From Oleiagrimonas sp963817755 (GTDB lineage: Bacteria; Pseudomonadota; Gammaproteobacteria; Xanthomonadales; Rhodanobacteraceae), in contig CAWFPB010000003.1 of assembly GCA_963817755.1 (NCBI GenBank), forward strand, positions 124,001-188,000: 64,000 bases of DNA. The letters run 5' to 3'. Position 1 is the stretch's first letter. Each line of letters begins with the position of its first letter. The notes under the pieces are model-generated. The model did no database searches. It was not told where the DNA came from and saw only the letters and a program-made list of their open reading frames with translations. Made by a program: the position numbers and the translations under genes. This document shows, piece after piece, positions 16,742-27,746 of the stretch.

Positions 16742-17497
16742 GCCCTTCTTCGCCTTCAATTGCGCCACCAGCGCCTTCAGCGTGGACTGGGTCTCCTCGC
16801 CGAACCAGCCGTCGAGGAATTCCTCCACCGGTAGCGCGTCGAGGTCGGCAAAGGCGTCGGCCAGGTCGGCGCGGGCCATGGCGCGGGTGGTGCGCATGGC
16901 TCGCGGGGGCAGGGCCAGCAGTTCGTGCATCCAGTGCAGGGCGCGGGTGACGGTTTCCTCGACCGGCGCCAGTTCGTCGACGAAGCCGCAGGCCAGGGCC
17001 TCGTCGGCGGTCAGCATGCTTCCGGCCACCAGCAGGCGTTCGGCGCGGTAGGTGCCGACCACCCGGCGCAGGGCCCGCTGGATGCAATCGGGCACGGTCA
17101 GGCCGACCTGCACCTCGTTGAGGCCGATGCGGTAGGTCCCGCGTGCCATCACGCGGTAGTCGCAGAACAGCGCCAGCACGGCACCACCGGCCGGACTGTG
17201 GCCGGACACGGCGGCCACCGTCGGGATCGGCGAACGCGCCAGCGCCGCGCACAGGGCGAAGAAATCGCGCCAGAACGCGCGCATGCCGTCACGGTCCAGG
17301 GTCAGCAGGAGCGGCACGTCCAGGCCGGCCGAGAACATGCCCTGGTGGCCGGTCAGCACGATGCCGCGGGCACCCTCGTCCGGTGCGTGCTCGATGTGCG
17401 TGCGAAGGCGCTCGACCAGGGCCGGATCCAGCGCGTTCACCGGCGGGCGGTTCAGGCGCAGCTCGAGTATGCCGTCGTGCATGAAGGTGTCGATCAT
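16739..17497 (-). CDS. Delta3,Delta2-enoyl-CoA isomerase-like crotonase
   Basis: A 252-residue crotonase most like mitochondrial-type ECI1: GHSPAGGAVLALFCDYRV, then IGLNEVQVGL, with Glu128 at the place of the single ECI catalytic base, and a C-terminus ending LKAKKG. The other hydratase glutamate is absent (the site reads PAGGAVL), so isomerisation of 3-enoyl-CoA to trans-2-enoyl-CoA, as needed for unsaturated fatty-acid oxidation, is more likely than hydration. It starts 31 bp after the DUF4139 gene on the same strand. The assignment is family-level; the exact substrate is unknown. Confidence 0.8.
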   Translation of the reverse strand: MIDTFMHDGILELRLNRPPVNALDPALVERLRTHIEHAPDEGARGIVLTGHQGMFSAGLDVPLLLTLDRDGMRAFWRDFFALCAALARSPIPTVAAVSGHSPAGGAVLALFCDYRVMARGTYRIGLNEVQVGLTVPDCIQRALRRVVGTYRAERLLVAGSMLTADEALACGFVDELAPVEETVTRALHWMHELLALPPRAMRTTRAMARADLADAFADLDALPVEEFLDGWFGEETQSTLKALVAQLKAKKG

Positions 17498-17528
17498 GGT
17501 CGGTCTCCCGAAAAGTTGTCTGCGTCGT

Positions 17529-18977
17529 TCACTGGTCGGCCGGGGTCCACTGGTAACGCAACGCATAGTCCAGCGTGGCGCTGCCGTGGGCGGGGACACG
17601 AACATGGAATTCCAGCGTGTCGGCGGTCTTGCGTGCCGGTGCCACGCTGGAGGACGTCAGGCTCCACTGGTTCCAACGGTTCGGGTGCTCGATGACGCTG
17701 ACGGTGCGGTCGCTGTCCCCGGCGTTGCTCAGGGTGACGCGGAAGGCCTCGTCGATGCGGCGCGCGGACTTGTCGAACTGGAAGCTGGTGCGTTCGCGTT
17801 GCGCATGCAGGTCGAAGGCGGTGCCCAGCGAAAGCTCCACCGGATCATGCCGCGAGGTGTCCGACACGGTGTCCTCGCCGATGAACTGCAGCTTGCCGTC
17901 GCGATCGGCGGTGAGCACGCGCATGTGGCCCGCCGGCAGGGTTTCCGGCGCCTGGAAGCGCAGCACGCTGCGGATGCTGCCCTGGAGCGTGTTGGCGTTG
18001 GTCGAGGCGTTGGTCATCGGCCGCGGCGGCGTCCAGGCGTTGCCGTTCTCGTAGGTCCAGGCGCGCTCGCAGTCGAGGGTGCGCGGGCTGTACAGCGGGG
18101 TCAGCGTGATGCTGTTGTCGGGCAGGTTCACGTGCCCGGACAGGGTGTAGGTGCGGTAGGCGTCCAGGCTCTGCTGTTTGGGCATCGCCATGCGGCCGTT
18201 CGGAGCCGCGGCCGCCATCATTGGGCGTGGCCCGTTGTGCTGCGCATGGATGTTGGGCGCGCCGGCGAACAGCTTGATGCTGGCGCCCTGCCAGTCGCGT
18301 CCGCTGCGGTTGGCGATGCTGGCCATGGCCTGGAGCTGCATGCGGCAGCTGCCGCCCGGCTGCAGCGTGCCGGTGTAGGCGGCGCGCCATCCCAGGCCGT
18401 GGGTGGGATAGCTGAGCACGGCGTCGCTGTGGCCGCTGGCGTCGGCGTGCACGCGCAGTTGCAGGCGCGATCCGCTGCCGGCCTCGCCGCTGATCAGTTT
18501 CACCGCGCTGTAGCGCTGCACCACGGTGGGGCCGAACACGTCACCGCCGATCACCAGGCTGCCGTCGCGGCCGACGCGCTGCAGCTGGCCCTTGACCAGC
18601 ACCTGGCCGTTGTCGCCGATCACGCTGACCTGCTTGCCGATCTGACCGAGCAGGGCATCGTTGCCGCCCGAGGCCAGCATCAGGCGCTGCGAGCGTACCT
18701 TCACCCGGTTGCTGTTGAAGTGCAGGCTGACCGCTTCCGGCTCCAGGAAGTCGGGCAGGTTGCCGATGACGATGTCCTGGCTGCCCTTGTCGAAACCGAT
18801 GCGTCGCTGCTCGCGGATCACCGCATAGCCGCTGTCGATGGCGCTGTGTCCGGACTGGAACAGGGCATCGCCATCGGCGTGATAGATGGTCATGTCGGGC
18901 CCGTCGGCGGCCAGTGCGGCGCTGACAGGAGCGGCGATCATGACGGCGACGACGAGGGAAAGCAGGGCGCGGTGCAT
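17529..18977 (-). CDS. Secreted DUF4139 domain protein
   Basis: A 482-residue exported protein with a signal peptide (MHRALLSLVVAVMIAAPVSAALA). The body resembles DUF4139: SYPTHGLGWRAAYTG, SIANRSGRDWQGASIKLFAG, and a C-terminal half of beta-strands with FRVTLSNAGDSDRTVSVIEH and LEFHVRVPAHGSATLDY. Family members are predicted beta-rich secreted proteins without assigned activity. A mid-protein Ala/Met/Asn-rich linker (about 245-265) separates the halves. The gene follows the GPP34-like gene by 70 bp on the same strand. Confidence 0.8.
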   Translation of the reverse strand: MHRALLSLVVAVMIAAPVSAALAADGPDMTIYHADGDALFQSGHSAIDSGYAVIREQRRIGFDKGSQDIVIGNLPDFLEPEAVSLHFNSNRVKVRSQRLMLASGGNDALLGQIGKQVSVIGDNGQVLVKGQLQRVGRDGSLVIGGDVFGPTVVQRYSAVKLISGEAGSGSRLQLRVHADASGHSDAVLSYPTHGLGWRAAYTGTLQPGGSCRMQLQAMASIANRSGRDWQGASIKLFAGAPNIHAQHNGPRPMMAAAAPNGRMAMPKQQSLDAYRTYTLSGHVNLPDNSITLTPLYSPRTLDCERAWTYENGNAWTPPRPMTNASTNANTLQGSIRSVLRFQAPETLPAGHMRVLTADRDGKLQFIGEDTVSDTSRHDPVELSLGTAFDLHAQRERTSFQFDKSARRIDEAFRVTLSNAGDSDRTVSVIEHPNRWNQWSLTSSSVAPARKTADTLEFHVRVPAHGSATLDYALRYQWTPADQ

Positions 18978-19047
18978 GGGACAACCTCCGGTGTTCGGTT
19001 CCGCGCCCATGATAGCCGCGAAGCCATGAACCGCGATTGTCGCCAGT

Positions 19048-19776
19048 TCAGCAGGTTCCGCTACCGGCACTGCATGCCGCGCTGCTGGAGGCGGCCGTGG
19101 CCGCGGTGATGGCGGCCATGGCGGCGGCCGTCGCGGCCGCGCTGACGGCCGCGCGGGTGGCGGCATCCACGCCTTCGGCGATCGGCAGGTCCTGAAGCTC
19201 CTTCTCGCGCACCTCGATGCGCTTGCGCTGGTCGCGCGGGTACATCGCGCGCAGCAGGCGGCAGGCGCCAGCCAGCTGGATCAGCATGGCGGTGCGCGGA
19301 TCGGGCGCGTTGCCGTGCAGTAGCACGGCGTCGATGCGCGCGCGGATGTCACGCTCGGGCTGGCCGTCGCGTTCCGGATAGCGCTGCACGGGAAAGAGGA
19401 ACAGCACCTTTGATTCGCGGTGTTCCAGGGTGCCGCGCGCGACCAGCGCGTCCAGCCATTGCTGGCGCAGGTCGCGCAGCTTGCGCGGCAGGCGCTGGAC
19501 CCAGTCGCGCACCTTCTCGCCGGGTCGCTCGCGCAGCTGGGCACGGATGGCCTCGAACGGTGCGCCGTGGACCGGATCGACCTGTTCGTCCAGGTCCAGT
19601 TTGCCGTCCTCGATGCGCAGCTCGCCGGCCAGGGTCATTTCCATCAGGGCGGCGCCGGCCAGGCCGAAGGGCAGGCCGATGCGGGCCTCGGCAAGCACGC
19701 TGCCGCGGGTGTCGTCGAGCGCCAGCAGGAGCAGCTCCTCGGGCAGGGTCAGTTCATGGGTCCGTTCGGCGAACAT
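19048..19776 (-). CDS. GPP34 (GOLPH3-like) domain protein with alanine-rich tail
   Basis: A 242-residue protein starting MFAERTHELTLPEELLLLAL, the start of the GPP34/GOLPH3 fold, with GLAGAALMEMTLAGEL, DWVQRLPRKLRDLRQQWLDALVARG, and AMLIQLAGACRLLRAMYP. In eukaryotes this fold binds PI4P at the Golgi; bacterial relatives have no settled function, though a peripheral membrane role is plausible. The last 35 residues are a low-complexity Ala/Thr/Ser tail rich in small residues, ending GSGTC, which looks like an unfolded add-on. It begins 10 bp after the thioesterase gene, so it is probably in the uvrA-downstream transcript. Confidence 0.75.
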   Translation of the reverse strand: MFAERTHELTLPEELLLLALDDTRGSVLAEARIGLPFGLAGAALMEMTLAGELRIEDGKLDLDEQVDPVHGAPFEAIRAQLRERPGEKVRDWVQRLPRKLRDLRQQWLDALVARGTLEHRESKVLFLFPVQRYPERDGQPERDIRARIDAVLLHGNAPDPRTAMLIQLAGACRLLRAMYPRDQRKRIEVREKELQDLPIAEGVDAATRAAVSAAATAAAMAAITAATAASSSAACSAGSGTC

Positions 19777-19786
19777 GGCGCACCTC

Positions 19787-20199
19787 TCAATCAGTCGCCT
19801 GCACGGCCTCGCGCAGGACACCGGGCAAGGGTACCGTGGCGCCGGCCTCGGGATCGATCCACACCAGCGTCACGCTGCCGTCGCAGTACAGGCGCTCGTC
19901 GCCGCGGTCGACGATGCGGTGGCCGATGGTGATGGAGCGGTTGCCCAGGCGCTCGCAGTGCAGGCGCACCTCGACGCTGGCCGGCCAGTGGATCGGCGCG
20001 CGGTAATTGAGCTGGCAGGCGGCCATGACCGGCTTGCCGTGGGCCTTGTCCCAGATGCCCGGCACGTGGGCCAGCCAGTCCAGGCGGGCCTGTTCCAGGT
20101 AGGTCAGGTAGGTCGAGTTGTTGACGTGGTTGAACGCGTCCAGGTCGCGCCAGCGCACCTCGATGGGGGCGGTGAACAGGGGGGCGGGGCTTGCTTCGG

Positions 20200-20203
<4 letters not shown>
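19787..20203 (-). CDS. Acyl-CoA thioesterase, 4HBT (YbgC/FadM-type) family
   Basis: A 138-residue hot-dog thioesterase with the YbgC-type pattern VRWRDLDAFNHVNNSTYLTYLEQAR, where the D and N/H residues correspond to the active site, then LNYRAPIHWPASVEV. It probably hydrolyses an acyl-CoA; the substrate is not predictable. Its ATG overlaps the uvrA stop by 4 bp (ATGA), indicating translational coupling. Confidence 0.88.
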
Positions 20204-23085
<2,882 letters not shown>

Positions 23086-23391
23086 GCGGCGTCCCGATGT
23101 GGTGTGGGGCTGTGTGGACAGCGTGAAATGCGGTCGATCCGCTACTATATCAACGCGCTGGCGTCGCACCGACTGCGACGGCCGCAACGTCCGGCCTGTC
23201 CCGATACGGTTCTTGGCTGTGTCCGGATCCTCGGCGCCCCGGGCCCGCGGCCGAATCCGCCCTGGATCAGCAGCTTGCGCTGGTGTGCACGATCCCGCTA
23301 AAATCGCGGGTTCGCGCATGTCGCGAAACACCGAACGGGCCCGCCTACGAGCGGATCACCCGGAATAAGAACGACAGAAGGGTCAACAACC
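23086..23391. other. Divergent uvrA / rplU intergenic region
   Basis: This 306-bp gap holds promoters in both directions. On the plus strand the rplU promoter is clear (separate entry). On the minus strand TATAGT (23149-23144) with TCGGTG 17 bp upstream is a weak candidate for uvrA. I see no convincing LexA-type operator, no RNA gene and no credible small ORF. Confidence 0.5.
23275..23304 (+). promoter_or_regulatory. Promoter of rplU-rpmA
   Basis: TTGCGC (23275-23280) and TAAAAT (23299-23304) are separated by 18 bp, about 88 bp before the rplU start. The long leader could carry autogenous control, but no known L21 leader structure is recognised here. Confidence 0.6.
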
Positions 23392-23712
23392 ATGTACGCA
23401 GTCATCAAGACCGGCGGCAAGCAGTACCGCGTGATGCAGGGCGAATACCTGCGCGTGGAGAAGCTGGAAGCCGACGTGGACAGCACCATCGAATTCGACC
23501 AGGTCCTGCTGGTCGGCGAGGGCGAGAACGTGACCGTCGGTGCGCCGACGGTGGACGGCGCCAAGGTCAGCGCGAAGATCCTTTCGCACGGCCGCGGCAA
23601 GAAGGTCCGCATCGTCAAGTTCCGCCGCCGTAAGCACCACATGAAGCAGCAGGGTCACCGTCAGTATTACACCGAGATCGAGATCACCGGCATCGCCGGC
23701 GGCTCGAAGTAA
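23392..23712 (+). CDS. rplU: 50S ribosomal protein L21
   Basis: A 106-residue L21: MYAVIKTGGKQYRV at the start, VGAPTVDGAKV in the middle, then the basic KFRRRKHHMKQQGHRQYYTEIEI signature that contacts 23S rRNA. rpmA follows after 15 bp and obg beyond, the conserved L21-L27-Obg order. Confidence 0.98.
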   Translation: MYAVIKTGGKQYRVMQGEYLRVEKLEADVDSTIEFDQVLLVGEGENVTVGAPTVDGAKVSAKILSHGRGKKVRIVKFRRRKHHMKQQGHRQYYTEIEITGIAGGSK

Positions 23713-23727
23713 CGGGAGTCAAACACC

Positions 23728-23985
23728 ATGGCACATAAAAAGGCAGGCGGTTCCACCCGCAACGGTCGCGATTCGAACCCCAAATACCTGGGCGTGAAGA
23801 TCTATGGCGGCCAGGCCGTCGAGGCCGGCAACATCATCGTGCGCCAGCGCGGCACCCGGTTCCATGCCGGCACCGGCGTCGGCCTGGGTCGCGACCACAC
23901 GCTGTTCGCGCTGGTCGGTGGCACGGTCGAGTTCAAGACCCGCGGCGACAAGAACCGCAAGTTCGTGAGCGTGGTCCAGGGCTGA
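23728..23985 (+). CDS. rpmA: 50S ribosomal protein L27
   Basis: An 85-residue L27 beginning MAHKKAGGSTRNGRDSNPK; the flexible N-terminal arm reaches the peptidyl-transferase centre. RQRGTRFHAGTGVGLGRDHTLFAL is diagnostic. No Firmicutes-type cleavable N-terminal extension is present. A terminator follows 30 bp downstream, so obg is probably transcribed partly from elsewhere or by read-through. Confidence 0.98.
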   Translation: MAHKKAGGSTRNGRDSNPKYLGVKIYGGQAVEAGNIIVRQRGTRFHAGTGVGLGRDHTLFALVGGTVEFKTRGDKNRKFVSVVQG

Positions 23986-24014
23986 CCGCCCGGACATCGC
24001 CAGCGTCGCGACAG

Positions 24015-24041
24015 AGCCCCGCCCCGTGCGGGGCTTTTGTT
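24015..24041 (+). terminator. Rho-independent terminator after rpmA
   Basis: AGCCCCG (24015-24021) pairs with CGGGGCT (24029-24035), followed by TTTTGTTT. It separates the two ribosomal-protein genes from obg. Confidence 0.75.
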
Positions 24042-24049
24042 TGGCGCAC

Positions 24050-24222
24050 GGGGATGGAGAATGGGGAGTGGGGAATCGGACATATGGTTCCTGCGCCCCG
24101 GCCATGGCCCGGTTCGTCCCGTTCGATGCGTTCGATGGCTTTCCACCCTATGATCAAAGCGCATGAACCGGGTCCAGCCGCAAGCCGGACCCGATTCCCC
24201 ATTCCCGACTCCCCATTCCCGG
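24050..24222. repeat. Inverted pair of heptamer-type repeats flanking about 110 bp, upstream of obg
   Basis: The left arm (24051-24079, gggatggagaatggggag...) and the right arm (24191-24220, ccgattccccattcccg...) are imperfect inverted copies built of 7-bp GATTCCC/GACTCCC/CATTCCC units. The right arm ends only 8 bp before the obg ATG and occupies the position where a ribosome-binding site would be. The interior shows no gene. Confidence 0.75.
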
Positions 24223-24229
24223 CCTTCCA

Positions 24230-25321
24230 ATGAAATTCGTCGACGAAGCAAAAATCAGGGTCAAGGCCGGCAACGGCGGCAACGGATGCGTGAGTTTCCG
24301 CCGCGAGAAGTACATCCCCTTCGGTGGCCCGGACGGTGGTGATGGAGGTCGTGGCGGTTCGGTGTGGCTGGAGGCCGACGAGGGCCTGAACACGCTGATC
24401 GATTTCCGACACCAGCGCGTGTTCAAGGCCCCGCGCGGCCAGGACGGCATGGGCAGCCAGATGTACGGCAAGGGCGGCGAGGACATCGTGGTGCGCGTGC
24501 CGATCGGCACCGTGGTCACCAATGTCGAGACCGATGAAGTGATCGGCGACCTGACCGAGCATGAACAGCGCCTGCTGGTGGCCCAGGGCGGCAAGGGCGG
24601 CCTGGGCAACATGCACTTCAAGAGTTCGACCAACCGCGCGCCACGCCAGTCCACGCAGGGCACGGCGGGCGAGGAGCGCGAGCTGAAGATGGAGCTCAAG
24701 CTGCTGGCCGACGTCGGCCTGCTGGGCTTTCCCAACGCCGGCAAGTCGACCTTCATCCGCGCCGTTTCCGCGGCCACCCCGCGGGTGGCCGACTATCCCT
24801 TCACCACGCTGCATCCGGGCCTGGGCGTGGTGCGCGTGGAGGCCGACCGCAGCTTCGTGGTGGCCGACATCCCCGGCCTGATCGAAGGTGCGGCCGAGGG
24901 CGCGGGCCTGGGCATGCAGTTCCTGCGCCACGTGGCGCGCACGAGCCTGCTGCTGCACGTGGTCGACATGGTGCCGGTCGACGGCAGCGACCCGGTCGAG
25001 CAGGTGCGTGCCATCGAGGCCGAACTGGAGCGCTACGACCCGGAGCTGCTCGAGCGCCCGCGCTGGCTGGTGCTGAACAAGGCCGACCTGCTGCCCGAGG
25101 ACGAACGCCAGGCGCGTGCCCGGGAGATCGTCGAGGGGCTGGGCTGGACCCGGCCCTGGTTCGTGATTTCCGCCGTGGCGCGCGAGGGCACCCGCGAGGT
25201 GTGCCAGGCGGCGCAGCGGTACTTCGACCAGCAGCGCGAGGCGGAACTGGAAGGACGCATGGCGCGCGACGACGTGCGCCTGCGCGAGAGCGGCGAGGCC
25301 GACGCGGAGCCGCGTTCGTGA
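24230..25321 (+). CDS. obgE: GTPase Obg/CgtA
   Basis: An essential ribosome-assembly and stress GTPase of 363 residues. The glycine-rich Obg fold is at the N-terminus (VKAGNGGNGCVSFRREKYIPFGGPDGGDGG), followed by the G domain with G1 GFPNAGKST (about 166-174), G3 DIPGLIEGA and G4 NKAD, and a short acidic/basic tail. ATG 24230 begins the canonical MKFVDEAKI. No Shine-Dalgarno is visible because a repeat tract abuts the start. Confidence 0.97.
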   Translation: MKFVDEAKIRVKAGNGGNGCVSFRREKYIPFGGPDGGDGGRGGSVWLEADEGLNTLIDFRHQRVFKAPRGQDGMGSQMYGKGGEDIVVRVPIGTVVTNVETDEVIGDLTEHEQRLLVAQGGKGGLGNMHFKSSTNRAPRQSTQGTAGEERELKMELKLLADVGLLGFPNAGKSTFIRAVSAATPRVADYPFTTLHPGLGVVRVEADRSFVVADIPGLIEGAAEGAGLGMQFLRHVARTSLLLHVVDMVPVDGSDPVEQVRAIEAELERYDPELLERPRWLVLNKADLLPEDERQARAREIVEGLGWTRPWFVISAVAREGTREVCQAAQRYFDQQREAELEGRMARDDVRLRESGEADAEPRS

Positions 25322-25371
25322 GCGCCGTGGGCCGGGGGGTGCTCACCGGCCCTGCGCGGCCGCGGGCCACA

Positions 25372-25397
25372 AAAAAGCCGGCGGCTGCCGGCTTTTT
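25372..25397. terminator. Bidirectional terminator between obg and rpsT
   Basis: AAAAAGCCGGC (25372-25382), a GGCT loop and GCCGGCTTTTT (25387-25397) form a perfect 11-bp stem with A and T tracts on either side, between convergent genes. Confidence 0.9.
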
Positions 25398-25419
25398 CGC
25401 ACGCAATGTCCGGACCGGA

Positions 25420-25683
25420 TCAGCCCAGCGCGTGGATCTTGGCGTTCAGGCGGCTCTTGTGGCGGGACGCCTTGTTCTTGTGGATCAGACCACGCGAAGC
25501 GAAACGGTCCAGCAGCGGTGTGGCGTGCTGCATGGCCTCGGTCGCGGCGGCCTTGTCGTTGGCTTCGATCGCCTTGACGACCTTCTTCAGGGCAGTGCGC
25601 ATCATGGAGCGCGCGCTGGCGTTGCGCATGCGCGACTGTTCGGACTGACGCGCGCGCTTCTTTGCGGACTTGATGTTGGCCAA
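25420..25683 (-). CDS. rpsT: 30S ribosomal protein S20
   Basis: An 87-residue basic, helical S20 protein, MANIKSAKKRARQSEQSRMRN, with TPLLDRFASRGLIHKNKASRHKSRLNAKI, which binds 16S rRNA early in 30S assembly. It is monocistronic between a terminator and its own promoter, and back-to-back with murJ as in many gammaproteobacteria. Confidence 0.98.
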   Translation of the reverse strand: MANIKSAKKRARQSEQSRMRNASARSMMRTALKKVVKAIEANDKAAATEAMQHATPLLDRFASRGLIHKNKASRHKSRLNAKIHALG

Positions 25684-25722
25684 GGGATGACTCCGAATCT
25701 GTTGGCGTGGAAAAAGACGCTA

Positions 25723-25751
25723 ATTATGGGGCGATCTTGGAGTTCCGTCAA
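25723..25751 (-). promoter_or_regulatory. Strong promoter of rpsT
   Basis: On the minus strand TTGACG (25751-25746) and CATAAT (25728-25723) are separated by exactly 17 bp, about 40 bp from the rpsT ATG. This is the best sigma70 match in this part of the window. Confidence 0.8.
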
Positions 25752-25769
25752 TGGGTTGCACAAAGGTGG

Positions 25770-26092
25770 GGCTCGGGACTCGGGCGAAGGAGCCCGGGAC
25801 TCGGGACTCCGGAGCTGTGACGCGGGACTCGGGACTCGGGACTCGGAGTGTGCGCATGCTTGCTCGCGTACCGCTCGATTCGTCCGTCCCGCTTCACCGA
25901 GGCGGGGAAGTTGCCATTGTCGTCCGGACACCGACGAACCAGGTTCCCGGTCCCGGCGCGGAAACTGGGATGCCGGGTACTCTGGGAAGCATGACACACG
26001 CCCTCTCTCGGTGAAGCGGGAAAGATCCGCGTGCGATAACGCAGCACGCTAACGCACACCCCGAGTCCCGAGTCCCGAGTCCCGAGTCCCGG
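25770..26092. repeat. Nested inverted structure with heptamer repeats, rpsT-murJ gap
   Basis: The 417-bp rpsT-murJ gap (25684-26100) has no gene. Left arm: single and double GGGACTC units from 25774, then three perfect tandem units (25824-25844) and gtgtgcg (25848-25854). Right arm: cgcacac (26053-26059) then four perfect GAGTCCC units (26063-26090). Between the arms, 25887-25901 and 26007-26021 form a perfect 15-bp inverted repeat (tcccgcttcaccgag and complement) around a 105-bp centre. The whole can fold as one long interrupted hairpin. The right arm ends 10 bp before the murJ ATG. Confidence 0.85.
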
Positions 26093-26100
26093 ATCTACGC

Positions 26101-27708
26101 ATGAAAAAGCCCAGCCTCCTGCGCGGCGTGCTGTCGTTCAGCAGCGTGACCATGCTGTCGCGCGTGTTCGGCCTGGTGCGCGACATCGCGATCAACACGG
26201 TGTTCGGCGCCAACGCGGCCACCGACGCCTTCTGGGTGGCCTTCCGCATCCCCAATTTCATGCGCCGGCTGTTTGCCGAAGGGTCCTTTTCCACCGCCTT
26301 CGTGCCGGTGTTCACCGAGTTCAAGGAAACCCGCAGCCACGCCGAGCTCAAGGAACTGACCGCGCGCGTGGCCGGCACCCTGGGCGGGGTGCTGCTGGTG
26401 GTCACCGCGCTGGGCATCTTCTTCGCCCCGCAGGTGGCGCTGCTGTTCGCGCCCGGCGCCGTGCACGATCCGCACAAGCTGGACCTGACCATCGAGCTGC
26501 TGCGGCTGACCTTCCCGTTCCTGTGGTTCGTCTCGCTGACGGCCTTGGTGGCCGGTGCACTGAACAGTTTCGACCGCTTCGCGCTGCCGGCCTTCGCGCC
26601 GGTGCTGCTCAACCTGTGCATGATCGCCGGCGCGCTGTGGCTGGCGCCGCGCCTCAACGTGCCGATCCTGGCCATGGGCTGGGCGGTGATGGCCGGCGGC
26701 CTGGTGCAGCTGGTGTTTCTGGCGCCCTCGCTGCGCCGCATCGGGCTGCTGTCGTGGCCGCGTTGGGGCTGGCGGCATCCGGGCGTGCGCAAGGTCATGC
26801 GGCTGATGCTGCCGACCCTGTTCAGTTCCTCGATCTACCAGGTCAACCTGCTGCTGGACACGGTCATCGCCTCGTTCCTGCTGACCGGCTCGCAGAGCTG
26901 GCTGGCGCTGTCCACGCGCTTCCTGGAGCTGCCGCTGGGCGTGTTCGGCGTGGCCCTGGGCACGGTGATCCTGCCGGCGCTGTCGCGGCATTTCGTCGAC
27001 CGCGACGGCGACGGCTACTCGCGCGCGCTGGACTGGGGGCTGCGCTTCGCGCTGATGATCGCGCTGCCGGCGATGGTGGCGCTGCTGCTGCTGGCGCTGC
27101 CGCTGATCGCCACGCTGTTCCAGCACGGCAAGTTCGATGCCTTCGACACGCGGATGGCGACGCTGTCGATCCTGGCCTTCGTGTCCGGGCTGCCGGCCTT
27201 CGCGCTGGTCAAGGTGCTGCTGCCGGCGTTCTACTCGCGCCAGGACACGCGCACGCCGATGCGCATCAGCATCGTGGTGCTGGTCACCAACATGCTCTTC
27301 GCGGTGGCCTTCGTGGCGCTGCTGTTCGAGCTGTGGGCGCCGCCGGCGCTCAAGCAGGGCGGCTGGTTCGCGGGTATCGCCCGGGTGCCGGGCCTGCACA
27401 TGGCGCTGGGCATTGCCAGCGCGCTGTCCAGCTACATCCAGTGCGGACTGCTGTGGCGCCACCTGCGCCGCGACGGCGTGTACCAGCGCCAGCCCGGCTG
27501 GCTGCGCCACCTGGCGCGCGTGGCGGTGGCCTGCGCGGTGATGGGCGTAGTGCTCTGGCTGGGCCGCGAGCACTGGGGCGGCTGGACCCACGAGCCGACC
27601 TGGACCCGCGTCTGGCGCCTCGGGTTGCTGGTGGCGGCGGGCGGCGCGGCCTACGTCGGCACCCTGCTGGCCGCCGGCATGCGCCCGCGCGACCTGCGTG
27701 CGCACTAG
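26101..27708 (+). CDS. murJ: Lipid II flippase MurJ
   Basis: A 535-residue polytopic membrane protein (about 14 helices) of the MOP superfamily, which moves lipid II across the inner membrane for peptidoglycan synthesis. Family markers are MLSRVFGLVRDIAINTVFGANAATDAFWVAFRIPN at the N-terminus, FAEGSFSTAFVPVF, the TM7-region GSQSWLALSTRFLELPLGVFGVALGTVILPALSRH, and FYSRQDTRTPMRI. ATG 26101 begins the usual MKKPSLLRG. No ribosome site is seen; the upstream bases are a heptamer repeat. ribF follows 38 bp later. Confidence 0.96.
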   Translation: MKKPSLLRGVLSFSSVTMLSRVFGLVRDIAINTVFGANAATDAFWVAFRIPNFMRRLFAEGSFSTAFVPVFTEFKETRSHAELKELTARVAGTLGGVLLVVTALGIFFAPQVALLFAPGAVHDPHKLDLTIELLRLTFPFLWFVSLTALVAGALNSFDRFALPAFAPVLLNLCMIAGALWLAPRLNVPILAMGWAVMAGGLVQLVFLAPSLRRIGLLSWPRWGWRHPGVRKVMRLMLPTLFSSSIYQVNLLLDTVIASFLLTGSQSWLALSTRFLELPLGVFGVALGTVILPALSRHFVDRDGDGYSRALDWGLRFALMIALPAMVALLLLALPLIATLFQHGKFDAFDTRMATLSILAFVSGLPAFALVKVLLPAFYSRQDTRTPMRISIVVLVTNMLFAVAFVALLFELWAPPALKQGGWFAGIARVPGLHMALGIASALSSYIQCGLLWRHLRRDGVYQRQPGWLRHLARVAVACAVMGVVLWLGREHWGGWTHEPTWTRVWRLGLLVAAGGAAYVGTLLAAGMRPRDLRAH

Positions 27709-27734
27709 ACCGCGTGTGCACGGGACGCGGCCGC

Positions 27735-27740
27735 TATACT
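27735..27740 (+). promoter_or_regulatory. -10 element at ribF, possible leaderless start
   Basis: TATACT ends 3-6 bp before the two in-frame ATGs of ribF (27744, 27747). A transcript from it would begin at or next to the start codon. No good -35 is seen. Confidence 0.35.
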
Positions 27741-27746
27741 TGCATG

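Noticed and set aside
23101..23180. Possible LexA/SOS box upstream of uvrA
   Set aside because: A TACTAT fragment is present, but no matching half-site at the spacing of a LexA operator is seen, so induction by damage cannot be supported from the sequence.
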